A stretch of DNA of 64,000 nucleotides from Microbacterium candidum. Lineage in GTDB: Bacteria; Actinomycetota; Actinomycetes; Actinomycetales; Microbacteriaceae. Below the pieces are notes generated by a model. That model saw only the letters and a list, made by a program, of their open reading frames with translations. It searched no databases and had not been told where the DNA came from. Where the stretch lies: contig NZ_JASXSZ010000003.1 in assembly GCF_030315975.1 (NCBI RefSeq), positions 367,079-431,078 on the forward strand, in the 5' to 3' direction. The position numbers and the translations under genes were made by a program. This document shows positions 30,654 through 39,995 of this stretch, one piece after another; position 1 is the stretch's first letter, and every line of letters starts with the position of its first letter.

Positions 30654-30890
30654 ATGACTGATTCCGGATCATCCCCGTCCTCCCTGCGCACGCGCGTCCG
30701 CGAGGCCGGCGGCTGGTACGCGTGGCTGAATTCGAGGCTCATCCGGCTCGCGGGACCTGCGGCCGTCGGCCCGTACGACACGGACCCCGAGCCGGAGCGC
30801 ATCGAGCGTCCCTGCCCGTTGTGCGGGGCTCCGATGTCGAAGCACGAGTTCGATCGATCGGGTCCGAAGCCCCTCATGCACTGCCCGTGA
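30654..30890 (+). CDS. Small zinc-ribbon-like protein divergent from the MarR gene
   Basis: 78 residues. The C terminus has CPLCG (Cys54, Cys57) and ends MHCP (His76, Cys77), a possible zinc or redox site. The N-terminal half is helical and basic and contains GGWYAWLNSRLIRLAGPAAVGPYD (partly quoted: WYAWLNSRLIRLAGPAAVG). The ATG at 30654 lies six bases after the palindromic operator, and no clear ribosome site precedes it, so leaderless translation is possible. I do not recognise a named family. Divergent placement suggests control by the OhrR-like regulator. Confidence 0.7.
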   Translation: MTDSGSSPSSLRTRVREAGGWYAWLNSRLIRLAGPAAVGPYDTDPEPERIERPCPLCGAPMSKHEFDRSGPKPLMHCP

Positions 30891-30905
30891 GCGGCAGCGC
30901 CCGAC

Positions 30906-32984
30906 TCACACGTGCCCGGCGCGCTCCATGGCGCGCAGCTCCTTCTTGAGGTCCTGCACCTCGTCGCGCAGGCGCGCGGCGAGTTCGAACTTCAACTCTC
31001 CCGCGGCGGCCAGCATCTGGTCGGAGAGATCGGTGATGGTCGCCTCGAGCTGAGCGGCGCCCTCGGCGGCGATGCCTGTGCCGAGCCGCGGCGTCGGGCT
31101 CTTGCCCTTGCCGCTCTTGTTCTTCGATGCGTCTCGACCGCGCATCATGCGGTCGGTGTCGGACGCCTCGCGCGCCAGGACCTCGGTGATGTCGGCGATG
31201 CGCTTGCGCAGAGGCTGCGGGTCTATGCCGTTCGCCGTGTTGTAGGCGATCTGCTTCTCACGACGACGCTCGGTCTCTTCGATGGCGTTGCGCATCGAGT
31301 CGGTCATCGTGTCGGCATACATGTGCACTTCGCCCGATACGTTGCGGGCCGCGCGCCCGATCGTCTGGATGAGTGACGTGCCCGAACGGAGGAACCCCTC
31401 CTTGTCGGCGTCCAGGATCGCCACGAGCGACACCTCGGGGAGGTCGAGTCCCTCGCGCAGCAGGTTGATGCCGACGAGGACGTCGTAGACCCCGGCGCGC
31501 AGCTCGGTGAGCAGCTCGACCCGGCGCAGGGTGTCGACATCCGAGTGCAGGTACCGCACGCGCACGCCGTGCTCGCCGAGGAAGTCGGTGAGCTCCTCGG
31601 CCATCTTCTTCGTGAGAGTCGTCACGAGCACGCGCTCATCGCGCTCGACCCGGATGCGGATCTGCTCGAGCAGATCGTCGATCTGGCCCTTCGAGGGCTT
31701 CACGACGATGGCAGGGTCGACGAGGCCGGTGGGACGGATGATCTGCTCCACGACGCCGTCGGCGATGCCCATCTCGTAGCGACCGGGGGTCGCCGACAGG
31801 TACACCGTCTGGCCGATGCGGTTCTTGAACTCGTCCCACCGCAGAGGGCGGTTGTCGAGCGCGCTCGGCAGCCGGAACCCGTGCTCGACGAGCGTGCGCT
31901 TGCGCGACGCATCCCCTTCGTACATCGCCCCGATCTGCGGGACGGTCACGTGCGACTCGTCGATCACCAGCAGGAAGTCGTCGGGGAAGAAGTCGAGCAG
32001 CGTGTGCGGCGGTTCGCCGGCCTCACGGCCGTCGAGGTGGCGCGAGTAGTTCTCGATGCCGGAGCAGAAGCCGAGCTGCTGGAGCATCTCGAGATCGAAC
32101 GTCGTGCGCATGCGAAGCCGCTGCGCCTCGAGAAGCTTGCCCTGCCGCTCGAACTCGGCGAGCCGCTCCGCGAGCTCGGTCTCGATCGTTCCGATCGCGC
32201 GCTGCACCACATCGGTGCCGGCGACGTAGTGCGACGCGGGGAAGATCGGGACGGCATCCAGCTTCTTCACGACGTCGCCCGTGAGCGGATGCAGCATGTA
32301 CAGCGCCTCGATCTCGTCGCCGAAGAGCTCGATGCGGATCGCGAACTCCTCGTAGACCGGGATGATCTCGATCGTGTCGCCGCGCACGCGGAAATTGCCG
32401 CGCGAGAAGTCGACGTCGTTGCGGTTGTACTGCATCGCGATGAACTGGCGGATGAGCGCGTCGCGGTCGTAGCGCTCGCCCACCTGCAGCGCCACCATGT
32501 TGCGCAGGTACTCCTCGGGCGCGCCGAGGCCGTAGATGCAGGACACGGTGCTCACCACCACCACATCGCGGCGGCTCAGCAGCGAGTTCGTCGTCGAGTG
32601 GCGCAGCCGCTCGACTTCGGAGTTGATCGAGGAGTCCTTCTCGATGAAGGTGTCCGTCTGCGGGACGTACGCCTCGGGCTGGTAGTAGTCGTAGTAGCTC
32701 ACGAAGTACTCGACCGCATTGTGCGGCATGAGGTCGCGGAACTCATTCGCCAGCTGCGCTGCCAGGGTCTTGTTGTGCGCGAGCACGAGGGTCGGCCGCT
32801 GCACCTGCTCGATGAGCCAGGCCGTCGTGGCGGACTTGCCGGTGCCCGTCGCACCGAGGAGGACGACGTCCGTCTCCCCCGCGTTGATGCGGGCCGCAAG
32901 CTCCGCGATCGCCTGCGGCTGGTCGCCGCTCGGCGCGTACTCGCTCACGACCTCGAACGGGCGCACGGATCGGGTCGTCTGCAT
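30906..32984 (-). CDS. uvrB: UvrB, excinuclease ABC subunit B
   Basis: 692 residues. A helicase-like damage-verification subunit. Walker A is [14 protein letters not shown] (about residue 40), the beta-hairpin region has [20 protein letters not shown]-box equivalent DESHVTVPQ, and the helicase motifs [14 protein letters not shown] and QTIGRAARN. The UVR motif for UvrC binding is C-terminal (near [20 protein letters not shown]). The ATG at 32984 follows GGAG. No convincing LexA box was seen upstream, in contrast to uvrA. coaE lies upstream on the same strand. Confidence 0.98.
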   Translation of the reverse strand: MQTTRSVRPFEVVSEYAPSGDQPQAIAELAARINAGETDVVLLGATGTGKSATTAWLIEQVQRPTLVLAHNKTLAAQLANEFRDLMPHNAVEYFVSYYDYYQPEAYVPQTDTFIEKDSSINSEVERLRHSTTNSLLSRRDVVVVSTVSCIYGLGAPEEYLRNMVALQVGERYDRDALIRQFIAMQYNRNDVDFSRGNFRVRGDTIEIIPVYEEFAIRIELFGDEIEALYMLHPLTGDVVKKLDAVPIFPASHYVAGTDVVQRAIGTIETELAERLAEFERQGKLLEAQRLRMRTTFDLEMLQQLGFCSGIENYSRHLDGREAGEPPHTLLDFFPDDFLLVIDESHVTVPQIGAMYEGDASRKRTLVEHGFRLPSALDNRPLRWDEFKNRIGQTVYLSATPGRYEMGIADGVVEQIIRPTGLVDPAIVVKPSKGQIDDLLEQIRIRVERDERVLVTTLTKKMAEELTDFLGEHGVRVRYLHSDVDTLRRVELLTELRAGVYDVLVGINLLREGLDLPEVSLVAILDADKEGFLRSGTSLIQTIGRAARNVSGEVHMYADTMTDSMRNAIEETERRREKQIAYNTANGIDPQPLRKRIADITEVLAREASDTDRMMRGRDASKNKSGKGKSPTPRLGTGIAAEGAAQLEATITDLSDQMLAAAGELKFELAARLRDEVQDLKKELRAMERAGHV

Positions 32985-33025
32985 GTCCTCCAGCGTAGGC
33001 CGGGCCACCGACACCGGGGCGGTCG

Positions 33026-33625
33026 TCAGCGTCGTGCGAGCTGCTCCCACAGCACGTCCGTCTGCGCGACGGTCTCTGCGAGCGACCCCGAGGTGTCGAT
33101 CACAACGTCCGCAAGAGCGAGGCGCACGTCGTCGTCGGCCTGCGAGGCGATGCGCGCACGCGCTTCACCCTCGGTCATCCCGCGCAGGCGCACGAGCCGT
33201 TCGACGCGCACGTCGGCGGGCGCATGCGCGACGACGACCAGATCCCACTGATCGCCGGCTCTGGCCTCCGCGAGGAGAGGGACGTCGTACACGACGACGG
33301 CGCCCGGGTCGGCGTCGAACGCGGCGGTGAAGCGGCGATGGGATTCGAGCTTCACAGCGGGATGAACGATGCCGTTCAACCGCGCCAGCGCGGCCGTATC
33401 GCCGAACACGACGGCCCCGAGCGCAGCGCGGTCGAGTTCGCCGTCGGGGCGCAGCATCCCGTCGCCGAAGGCGGCCGCGATCTGCCGCAGCACGGGGGAA
33501 CCTGCGCTCTGGACCTCCCGAACGATCCCGTCGGCGTCGACGACCACGGCACCGTGCTCGGCGAGACGGCGGGCGATCGTCGATTTGCCCGAGGCGATGC
33601 CTCCGGTGAGGGCGATGAGCGGCAT
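33026..33625 (-). CDS. coaE: Dephospho-CoA kinase
   Basis: 199 residues. It phosphorylates the 3'-hydroxyl of dephospho-CoA, the last step of CoA synthesis. The P-loop reads [16 protein letters not shown] at residues 5-20, followed by [10 protein letters not shown] (substrate Asp), [12 protein letters not shown], and the lid segment [18 protein letters not shown]. Pairing with uvrB is usual in actinobacteria (rpsA-coaE-uvrB); here rpsA is 4 kb away because a two-component cluster lies between. Confidence 0.95.
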   Translation of the reverse strand: MPLIALTGGIASGKSTIARRLAEHGAVVVDADGIVREVQSAGSPVLRQIAAAFGDGMLRPDGELDRAALGAVVFGDTAALARLNGIVHPAVKLESHRRFTAAFDADPGAVVVYDVPLLAEARAGDQWDLVVVAHAPADVRVERLVRLRGMTEGEARARIASQADDDVRLALADVVIDTSGSLAETVAQTDVLWEQLARR

Positions 33626-33705
33626 GACTCGAGCATGCCACGCCGCGAGATCCGACCGTGCGGGCTATCATGACGGATATTCGGTCGGCCGGGGAGGCTC
33701 AGGGA

Positions 33706-34434
33706 GTGGACGGCGCGCGGGTGGCAGTCGTCGTGGAGGACGACGAGGACATCAGATCGCTGCTGAGCGCGGTGCTCGAGCAGGCGGGCTTCGCAGTCCA
33801 CAGCACGGGCACGGCCGTCGAGGCGATCGACCTCGTCCGGACACACGATCCGGTCGTGACGACCCTCGACGTCGGCCTCCCGGGCATGGACGGATTCGAA
33901 GCCGCACGGCGCATCCGGCGGATCAGCCCCACGTACATCGTGATGCTGACGGCGCGCACCGAGGAGATCGATGCCCTTCAGGGGCTGGAATCCGGCGCCG
34001 ACGACTACATCACGAAGCCCTTCCGCCCGCGCGAGCTCCGTGCCCGCATCGACGCGATGCTCCGCCGGCCGCGGGTCCAGCCGGATGCGACGTCCGCGAC
34101 ACCCGCCGCTCCGGAGTGGATCGAGCATGACGGACTGCGCGTGAACCCGGGGATGCGGCTCGTCGTGGCGGACGGGCAGGACGTGGATCTGACGCGCAGC
34201 GAGTTCGACATCCTCGTCGAGCTGCTCGGCGCCGGCGGACGGGTGGTGTCGAAGTCCCGCCTGGCACTCCTCGTCCGCGGCGAGGACGACCCCACCGCCT
34301 ATGTCGGCGACAATGACGCGCGCGCGATCGAGGTCCATGTGGCGAACCTGCGGCGCAAGCTCGGCGACGCCCCCTCGGCCCCCCGCTGGGTCGAGACGGT
34401 GCGAGGCGTCGGCTACCGCACCTCCGCGGGCTGA
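33706..34434 (+). CDS. OmpR/PhoB-family response regulator
   Basis: 242 residues from GTG at 33706, which has GGGGAGG eight bases upstream; in-frame starts at 33658 and 33670 fall in a likely promoter (TATCAT at 33666-33671). The receiver domain has acidic residues Glu11-Asp12-Asp13, phospho-acceptor Asp55 in TTLDVGLPGMDGF, Thr82 and Lys104 (DDYITKPFRPREL). A winged-helix DNA-binding domain (about 140-238) ends VRGVGYR. It converges on the histidine kinase operon; the genes end 16 bases apart (via the GGDEF-like gene). Pairing with that kinase is likely by proximity, although opposite orientation is unusual. Confidence 0.93.
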   Translation: MDGARVAVVVEDDEDIRSLLSAVLEQAGFAVHSTGTAVEAIDLVRTHDPVVTTLDVGLPGMDGFEAARRIRRISPTYIVMLTARTEEIDALQGLESGADDYITKPFRPRELRARIDAMLRRPRVQPDATSATPAAPEWIEHDGLRVNPGMRLVVADGQDVDLTRSEFDILVELLGAGGRVVSKSRLALLVRGEDDPTAYVGDNDARAIEVHVANLRRKLGDAPSAPRWVETVRGVGYRTSAG

Positions 34435-34450
34435 GCCGTGGCGGTGCCCG

Positions 34451-35602
34451 TCACGCGCCGCCGATGAGCACGGAGGACTCGACGCTCGCGGACGCCCGTC
34501 GGGCGGCATCCCGCGCACTGCGGACAAGTGCCTCGGCGTCGTAGCCCGCGGCGCTGCTGAGACCGACCCCGACCCCCAGCACCGGGATCACTCCCCCGCT
34601 CACGCGCCCGAGTTCGTCGAAGACGCCGCGGTAGACGACGGATGCGCGGCGGCGGGCGTCCGACGCCGACTCGGCGACGTATGCCACCACCATCCCCGTC
34701 TCCCCGTCGACGCCGACGATCGCCGCGGCCGGTGCGTAGCGGCGGACGGCTGCGCGCCACGCCTGCACCACGGCCTGCGCGACATCTCCGCCGAACGCCG
34801 TCGAGATCTGCTCGAGATCGTCGATCCGCACCGAAACGACGACGACGAGCTCGCGGCGCCAGGAGGCGCGGCGGGCCACGCCGTGCAGAGCCGCGTCGAA
34901 CGCCGCCGCAGAGACGATCTCGTCCTCCTCCCCGACCGCGGTCAGGGGGGCGCGCTCGGGCGACCGCTCGGCCAGGAGCACCGAGGTCGACACCGTCGCC
35001 ACGATGATGAGGATCACCAGCACGACGCTCGTCGTCACGGTGCCGAACCACTGCGTGAACAGCGCACTGTCCGGACCGACCACGAGGAAGGCCGTCGTGC
35101 GCGAGATGTAGTAGAGCGCCTGCAGGGCGAGGACGAAGGCAAGACTCCACGCGGGCTTGCGCCGGAGCAGTTCGCCGCGCAGGCTCTCGATCGCTCCCGC
35201 CGCCGCGAGCAGGATGAGACTCGCGAACATCACCAGAGCGCCCTGCCAGCCGTCGGCGCGTGGGCGCTCGGCCAGCACCGCGGCGACCGTGCCCCCGGTC
35301 GCGATGAGCACGAGGGCCGTCCGCCAGAGCATCGAGCGGCCGTTGAATCGGCACGCGCCGAGCCAGAGGCATCCCGTGCCCGCGACGAAAGCGGCGTCGC
35401 CCACCGCGATGAGCCAGACCACGGTCGGGTACTCCGCCCACAGCGCATAGGAGATCGTCGTCACGACGGCGCCGATGTACGCCACGGACCAGATCGCCCC
35501 CGCGCGGTCGTCGCGGCGCACCAGGGCGCCTGCGATGAACACCACCGCGCATACGATCACGACGAGCGCCGACATCACGGCCGCTGAACCCGCATCGATC
35601 AT
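34451..35602 (-). CDS. Membrane protein with degenerate GGDEF domain
   Basis: 383 residues: about six to seven membrane helices (residues 8-210) followed by a GGDEF-like domain (about 225-378). Domain landmarks are RIDDLEQISTAFGGDVAQAV and GVGVGLSSAAGYDAEALVRSARDAARRA near the end (partly quoted: SAAGYDAEALVRSARDA). The active-site loop, normally GGDEF, reads GVDGE at about 297-301, so diguanylate cyclase activity is doubtful; it may bind GTP or signal by contact. Its start overlaps the kinase stop (ATGA, 35599-35602), so it is translationally coupled to the histidine kinase. It could be a sensor or modulator of that system. Confidence 0.8.
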   Translation of the reverse strand: MIDAGSAAVMSALVVIVCAVVFIAGALVRRDDRAGAIWSVAYIGAVVTTISYALWAEYPTVVWLIAVGDAAFVAGTGCLWLGACRFNGRSMLWRTALVLIATGGTVAAVLAERPRADGWQGALVMFASLILLAAAGAIESLRGELLRRKPAWSLAFVLALQALYYISRTTAFLVVGPDSALFTQWFGTVTTSVVLVILIIVATVSTSVLLAERSPERAPLTAVGEEDEIVSAAAFDAALHGVARRASWRRELVVVVSVRIDDLEQISTAFGGDVAQAVVQAWRAAVRRYAPAAAIVGVDGETGMVVAYVAESASDARRRASVVYRGVFDELGRVSGGVIPVLGVGVGLSSAAGYDAEALVRSARDAARRASASVESSVLIGGA

Positions 35603-37287
35603 CGCCCGTCCTCCTCTACGCTCGTGGGTGCGCCCACGGGCAGGCGCACGACGAACGTCGACCCCACGCCCTCGGTGCTGCGCAGTGTCAGATCGCCCCC
35701 CTGGGCACGCACGAAGTCCCTGCTGATCGCAAGGCCGAGCCCCGAGCCGCGGCGCTGACCGCGCATCCCCTGAGCCCGATAGAACCGCTCGAACACGCGT
35801 TCCTGCTCGTCGTCCGGGATCCCGACCCCCGTGTCGCGCACGACGAGCCAGGTCGAGACGCCGTCGCTCGTCGTGCCGATGTGCACGGCGCCGCCGTCCC
35901 GGTTGTACGTGATGGCGTTGGCGATGAGGTTGTCGACGACCTGACGGAGCCGGAGCGGATCCGCGTAGGCGGGCGCCGAGACGACGTCCGCGACGTCGAG
36001 CGTCACAGCTCGCTCCCCCGCGCGCGGCGACAGCGACTCGGCCGAGGCGCGCGCGATGTCCGACACATCGAGTGGCCGCGGCGAGATCGACAGCGCCGTC
36101 GCGGGTGAGCCGCTCGAGGCGGCGAGGATGTCGCCCACGATGCCGAGCAGCCGCTCGGCGTTGCGCTCGGCGATCTCCAGGCTCCCGCGGGCGGCGCCGG
36201 GAAGCCCGTCGTCGTCGAGGGCGAGCTCCAGGTAGCCGAGGATCGACGTGAGCGGCGTCCGCAGCTCGTGCGATACGGATGCCACGAGCTCGTCGCGTGC
36301 GCGAAGGGCCGTGAGCTCGGCGGTCACGTCGCGCGAGACGACGACGGCACCCGCATCCGCGCCCGCGTCGTCGGTCAGGCGGCGAGCCGACACGCTCAGC
36401 GCGCGACGCGCGGACCCGGCAGCTCCGAACCAGACCACGTCGTCGTCGAACGCATCGCCGCGGACGGCGCGCTCCAGGGGAAGCTCTCCGGCCGGCACCG
36501 GCGTCTCGCCGTCCTCGCGGAACGCGGGCGGTCCGTCCTCCTGCGGATCGTCCGCCTCGACGGAGGTCAGCCGCCCGTAGGCGTCGTTCGCGACGGCCGT
36601 CGACCCGTCGGCCCCGACACGCACGACGCCGAAGTCGACGGCATCCAACACCTCCGTCACCTCCTGCTCCTGCCGGCGGGTGCGTTCGAGCACGCGGCTG
36701 AGCAGCTGTGCCTGCGTGGCCAGCAGCGTCCGCTGCGCCGCGGTGCGCCGCGCGGTGAGGAAGCTCGTGACGCCGACCGCCAGCACGATCAGCGGAAGCA
36801 GCACGTTGTCGTACGTGAGATCGCCGCTCTGCTGCAGAGCGAGCGTCGCCCAGAAGAGCAGGCAGACCGCGGCGATGACGCCGAACATGCCCATGAGTCC
36901 GAAGCCGGCCGCGATCCACATGGTGGGGAACACCCAGAGCAGCCCGAGCCGGGACGAGGGGCTCGACACACGCATGACGGTGATCGCGATGACGTCGATC
37001 GCCGGGATGACGGCGATGAATCCGTACGGGAGCCGGTCCCACGGGACGAGGAGGGCCGCGGCGAGGGCGCCGAAGACGATGAGCGCCCCGGCGAAGAACA
37101 GCGTCCCGTCCCCCGGGAACGTGCCGAACGCCACCATGGCGGAGAGCACGAGCACGACGCTCCCGAGCAGACCTTGATTCAGCACGGCCGCGCGGCTGCG
37201 GGTGCGATCCGGCAGCACCGGCGGTCGGCGCCCTGTTCGCACGGATGCGCGCGCGGACGCATCTGCATGGTCGGTCACCGCGGTCAT
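35599..37287 (-). CDS. Membrane sensor histidine kinase
   Basis: 562 residues. Five to six membrane helices (about 38-178) are followed by a coiled segment and a PAS-like domain (about 207-325). The dimerisation domain has the phospho-acceptor His340 in SVSHELRTPLTSILGYLEL. The ATPase domain shows an N-box (VVDNLIANAITYN), G1 (DTGVGIPDDE), F-box (FERFYRA) and G2 (GSGLGLAI). The likely partner is the convergent OmpR-type regulator. It overlaps the GGDEF-like gene by four bases. The signal is unknown; the membrane domain has few extracellular residues, so it may sense a membrane-embedded or intracellular cue. Confidence 0.93.
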   Translation of the reverse strand: MTAVTDHADASARASVRTGRRPPVLPDRTRSRAAVLNQGLLGSVVLVLSAMVAFGTFPGDGTLFFAGALIVFGALAAALLVPWDRLPYGFIAVIPAIDVIAITVMRVSSPSSRLGLLWVFPTMWIAAGFGLMGMFGVIAAVCLLFWATLALQQSGDLTYDNVLLPLIVLAVGVTSFLTARRTAAQRTLLATQAQLLSRVLERTRRQEQEVTEVLDAVDFGVVRVGADGSTAVANDAYGRLTSVEADDPQEDGPPAFREDGETPVPAGELPLERAVRGDAFDDDVVWFGAAGSARRALSVSARRLTDDAGADAGAVVVSRDVTAELTALRARDELVASVSHELRTPLTSILGYLELALDDDGLPGAARGSLEIAERNAERLLGIVGDILAASSGSPATALSISPRPLDVSDIARASAESLSPRAGERAVTLDVADVVSAPAYADPLRLRQVVDNLIANAITYNRDGGAVHIGTTSDGVSTWLVVRDTGVGIPDDEQERVFERFYRAQGMRGQRRGSGLGLAISRDFVRAQGGDLTLRSTEGVGSTFVVRLPVGAPTSVEEDGR

Positions 37288-37326
37288 GGGATGACGGTAC
37301 CGCGCGCAACGCCTCGGATGAACGAC

Positions 37327-37358
37327 GCGGGGCCGGAGCCCGAAGGCTCCGGCCCCGC
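37327..37358 (-). terminator. Terminator after rpsA
   Basis: A perfect 14-bp GC-rich stem (37327-37340 with 37345-37358) has loop TTCG on the minus strand, the stable UUCG tetraloop. It starts 20 bases after the rpsA stop and isolates rpsA from the histidine kinase gene. Confidence 0.85.
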
Positions 37359-37378
37359 ATTGTGCGGTTCGGCTGGAC

Positions 37379-38830
37379 TCAGCGACCCGAGAGCTTCTCG
37401 CGGAGAGCCGCGAGAGCCTCGTCATCGGCGAGCGTGCCGGCCGGGGTCGAGTCGCTCGAGAAGGACGACGGCACGTCGGCGCCGCCGACGTTGTTCGCCT
37501 CGGCCTCGAGGGTCTTGGCGACCTGGGCCTTGTGCGCCTCCCAGCGCGCGTGGGCGGCGGCGTACTCCTGCTCCCACTTCTCGCGCTGCTCGTCGAAGCC
37601 TTCCTTCCACTGGTTGGTCTCCGGGTCGAAGCCCTCGGGGTACTTGTACTCCCCGTTCTCGTCGTACTCGGTGACCATGCCGTAGAGGGCCGGGTCGAAC
37701 TCGGTGCCGTACGGGTCGACCGACTCGTTGGCCTGCTTGAGCGACAGCGAGATGCGGCGACGCTCGAGGTCGATGTCGATGACCTTGACGAAGACCTCTT
37801 CGCCGACCGACACGACCTGCTCGGCGAGCTCGACGTGCTTGCCCGAGAGCTCCGAGATGTGGACGAGGCCCTCGATGCCGTCCGCGACGCGCACGAACGC
37901 ACCGAACGGAACGAGCTTCGTGACCTTGCCCGGGGTGACCTGGCCGATCGCGTGCGTGCGCGCGAAGACCTGCCACGGGTCCTCCTGGGTGGCCTTCAGC
38001 GACAGCGAGACGCGCTCGCGGTCGAGGTCCACCTCGAGGATCTCGACGGTGACCTCCTGGCCGACCTCGACGACCTCGGAAGCGTGCTCGATGTGCTTCC
38101 ACGAGAGCTCGGAGACGTGCACGAGGCCGTCGACGCCGCCGAGGTCGACGAACGCGCCGAAGTTGACGATCGACGAGACGACGCCCTTGCGGACCTGGCC
38201 CTTGTGCAGGTTGTTGAGGAACGTGGTGCGCGACTCGGACTGCGTCTGCTCGAGCAGGGCGCGGCGCGAGAGCACGACGTTGTTGCGGTTCTTGTCGAGT
38301 TCGAGGATCTTCGCCTCGATCTCCTGGCCGAGGTACGGCGTGAGGTCGCGGACACGGCGCAGCTCGATGAGCGACGCGGGCAGGAAGCCGCGCAGGCCGA
38401 TGTCGACGATGAGGCCGCCCTTGACGACCTCGATCACCTGACCGGTGACCACACCGTCGTTCTCCTTGATCTTCTCCACGTCGCCCCAGGCGCGCTCGTA
38501 CTGGGCGCGCTTCTTCGACAGGATGAGGCGGCCTTCCTTGTCCTCCTTCTGGAGAACCAGCGCCTCGACGTGGTCGCCGACCTTGACGACCTCGTTCGGG
38601 TCGACGTCGTGCTTGATGGAAAGCTCGCGCGAGGGGATGACGCCCTCGGTCTTGTAGCCGACGTCGAGGAGGACCTCGTCGCGGTCGATCTTCACCACGG
38701 TGCCCTCGATCAGGTCGCCGTCGTTGAAGAACTTCAGGGTCTTCTCGACCGCGGCCAGGAAGTCCTCAGCAGAGCCGATGTCGTTGATCGCGACCTGCTT
38801 GGTGGCCGGGGCGGTCGTTGCGGTAGTCAT
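37379..38830 (-). CDS. rpsA: 30S ribosomal protein S1
   Basis: 483 residues with four S1 RNA-binding domains, the usual actinobacterial number, at roughly 36-105, 122-190, 208-278 and 293-365. Repeated features include VGYKTEGVIPSRELS, DIGLRGFLPASLIELRRV, FGAFVDLGGVDGLVHVSELS and FGAFVRVADGIEGLVHISELS (last two partly overlapping repeats). The C-terminal tail is charged and rich in Glu, Lys and Trp. S1 binds mRNA at the 30S subunit and aids initiation. The ATG at 38830 follows AAGGGA with long spacing. It has its own 179-base upstream region and terminator. Confidence 0.97.
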   Translation of the reverse strand: MTTATTAPATKQVAINDIGSAEDFLAAVEKTLKFFNDGDLIEGTVVKIDRDEVLLDVGYKTEGVIPSRELSIKHDVDPNEVVKVGDHVEALVLQKEDKEGRLILSKKRAQYERAWGDVEKIKENDGVVTGQVIEVVKGGLIVDIGLRGFLPASLIELRRVRDLTPYLGQEIEAKILELDKNRNNVVLSRRALLEQTQSESRTTFLNNLHKGQVRKGVVSSIVNFGAFVDLGGVDGLVHVSELSWKHIEHASEVVEVGQEVTVEILEVDLDRERVSLSLKATQEDPWQVFARTHAIGQVTPGKVTKLVPFGAFVRVADGIEGLVHISELSGKHVELAEQVVSVGEEVFVKVIDIDLERRRISLSLKQANESVDPYGTEFDPALYGMVTEYDENGEYKYPEGFDPETNQWKEGFDEQREKWEQEYAAAHARWEAHKAQVAKTLEAEANNVGGADVPSSFSSDSTPAGTLADDEALAALREKLSGR

Positions 38831-39009
38831 GTAGTGGGTAGTCCCTTGGATGGTTTTGTCGGGCCCCGCGCGCGCACGACAGCACGGCGGAGCAGGTGGA
38901 TTTCGTGATTTCGTCACCCGCGCACGCCGAACCGCCGCCACGAGTGACACTCAAGACTATCAGAACCCGGCGGGCCCCTTCCATGTTCCCGCTGCGGCGG
39001 TGAGAGCGC

Positions 39010-39669
39010 TCAGCGCGGAAGGCGGATCGGATCGGTCGATGTGTTGTCGGGGTCGTACGGCTTGACCGACTCGAACGGCGTGATCGGGTCGAAGGGCGTG
39101 GTGTCGTAGGCGAGCTCAGGCGTCGCGGCCGGAACCATGGGGGTTCCGGTGCCGTGGCCGGCGAAACGGCCCGCCATCCCGCGCAGACCCGCCTGCGCGA
39201 TGACCCGCTGGATCGTCAGGCCCCGCTCATCGGGCCGCCCGACGTACCGGATGTCGCGCAGCCCTTGGTCTTGCGCCGCCGATTCGAAGACGAAGTGACC
39301 GTAGCCGAAGATGCGTCCGATGAACGGCTTGTCCACCGAGATGTCCAGGATGCGCGAGAGGGGCATCGTCGCGATGTGCTCGGCGAGGATCCCGTGGATG
39401 CGGAACACCCGCATGTTCGTGATGACGAAGGTGTCGCGCCGTCGATCGAGGATGCGCCATCCCGCGTGCAGGACGAGGGCCGCGCCCGCGAGCACCGGAA
39501 GCCACCAGAGCTTCGGCATCGCCAGCGCGAGGCACGCGACCAGCAGGCCCGCCACCAGTTCGAGGCAGGCGCTCACGAGCGCAGCCCAGTGCTTGCGCAC
39601 CTCGTCGATGACGATCTCGCCCTGGTCGGAGATCAGGTGCTTCTGCGTGCGCGGGTCGACGTCGATCAT
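39010..39669 (-). CDS. PH (bPH2-like) domain membrane protein
   Basis: 219 residues. Two adjacent membrane helices (about 27-70) are followed by a bacterial PH-like domain (about 75-165) with RDTFVITNMRVFRIHGILAEH and PLSRILDISVDKP, then a Pro/Asp-rich tail. This topology is common to the bPH2/YdbS-type family of unknown function. It starts MIDVDPRTQKH at 39669. The next upstream gene on the same strand, 13 bases away, encodes a 55-residue membrane peptide. Confidence 0.82.
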   Translation of the reverse strand: MIDVDPRTQKHLISDQGEIVIDEVRKHWAALVSACLELVAGLLVACLALAMPKLWWLPVLAGAALVLHAGWRILDRRRDTFVITNMRVFRIHGILAEHIATMPLSRILDISVDKPFIGRIFGYGHFVFESAAQDQGLRDIRYVGRPDERGLTIQRVIAQAGLRGMAGRFAGHGTGTPMVPAATPELAYDTTPFDPITPFESVKPYDPDNTSTDPIRLPR

Positions 39670-39682
39670 CGCGCGTCCTCGG

Positions 39683-39850
39683 TCAAGAGGCCGCGAGCGA
39701 GGAGAAGAAGTGCACGACGGCCTGTCCCGCACCCCACACGATGCCGACCGCGCCCTGGACCGCCGCTGCGGCCTCCTGCGGACGGGTCGCGACGAAGAAC
39801 AGCGCGAACGCGACGACGAAAACGATGGCGATGCGCTTGATGATCTTCAC
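39683..39850 (-). CDS. 55-residue membrane protein, function unknown
   Basis: Starts at GTG (39850) with GGAAGGAA six bases upstream; the frame is open further upstream but that part lacks a ribosome site. It has a basic N terminus (VKIIKR), one membrane helix (about 7-24), then a second amphipathic, Ala/Gly-rich stretch ending HFFSSLAAS. It is followed 13 bases later by the PH-domain gene, so the two probably form an operon. A TATAAA element on this strand at 39915-39920 may be the -10 box. The family is not recognised. Confidence 0.65.
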   Translation of the reverse strand: MKIIKRIAIVFVVAFALFFVATRPQEAAAAVQGAVGIVWGAGQAVVHFFSSLAAS

Positions 39851-39995
39851 GGCGAGTTCCTTCCCGGTCGAGTCCCCGTCGGTGCACAGCGATCCCCCCA
39901 GAACGCAATCTCTATTTATACCGGGTGCACCCCGACGCATCCGCCAGACACGCGGCGCGCCGTGATGCCGGTTCGTCGGTTGAGATGATGGAGGG

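Noticed and set aside
32946-32970. TCGAAC-containing LexA-like site at uvrB
   Set aside because: The second half (GCACGG) does not match GTTCGA and the site lies inside the uvrB coding region.
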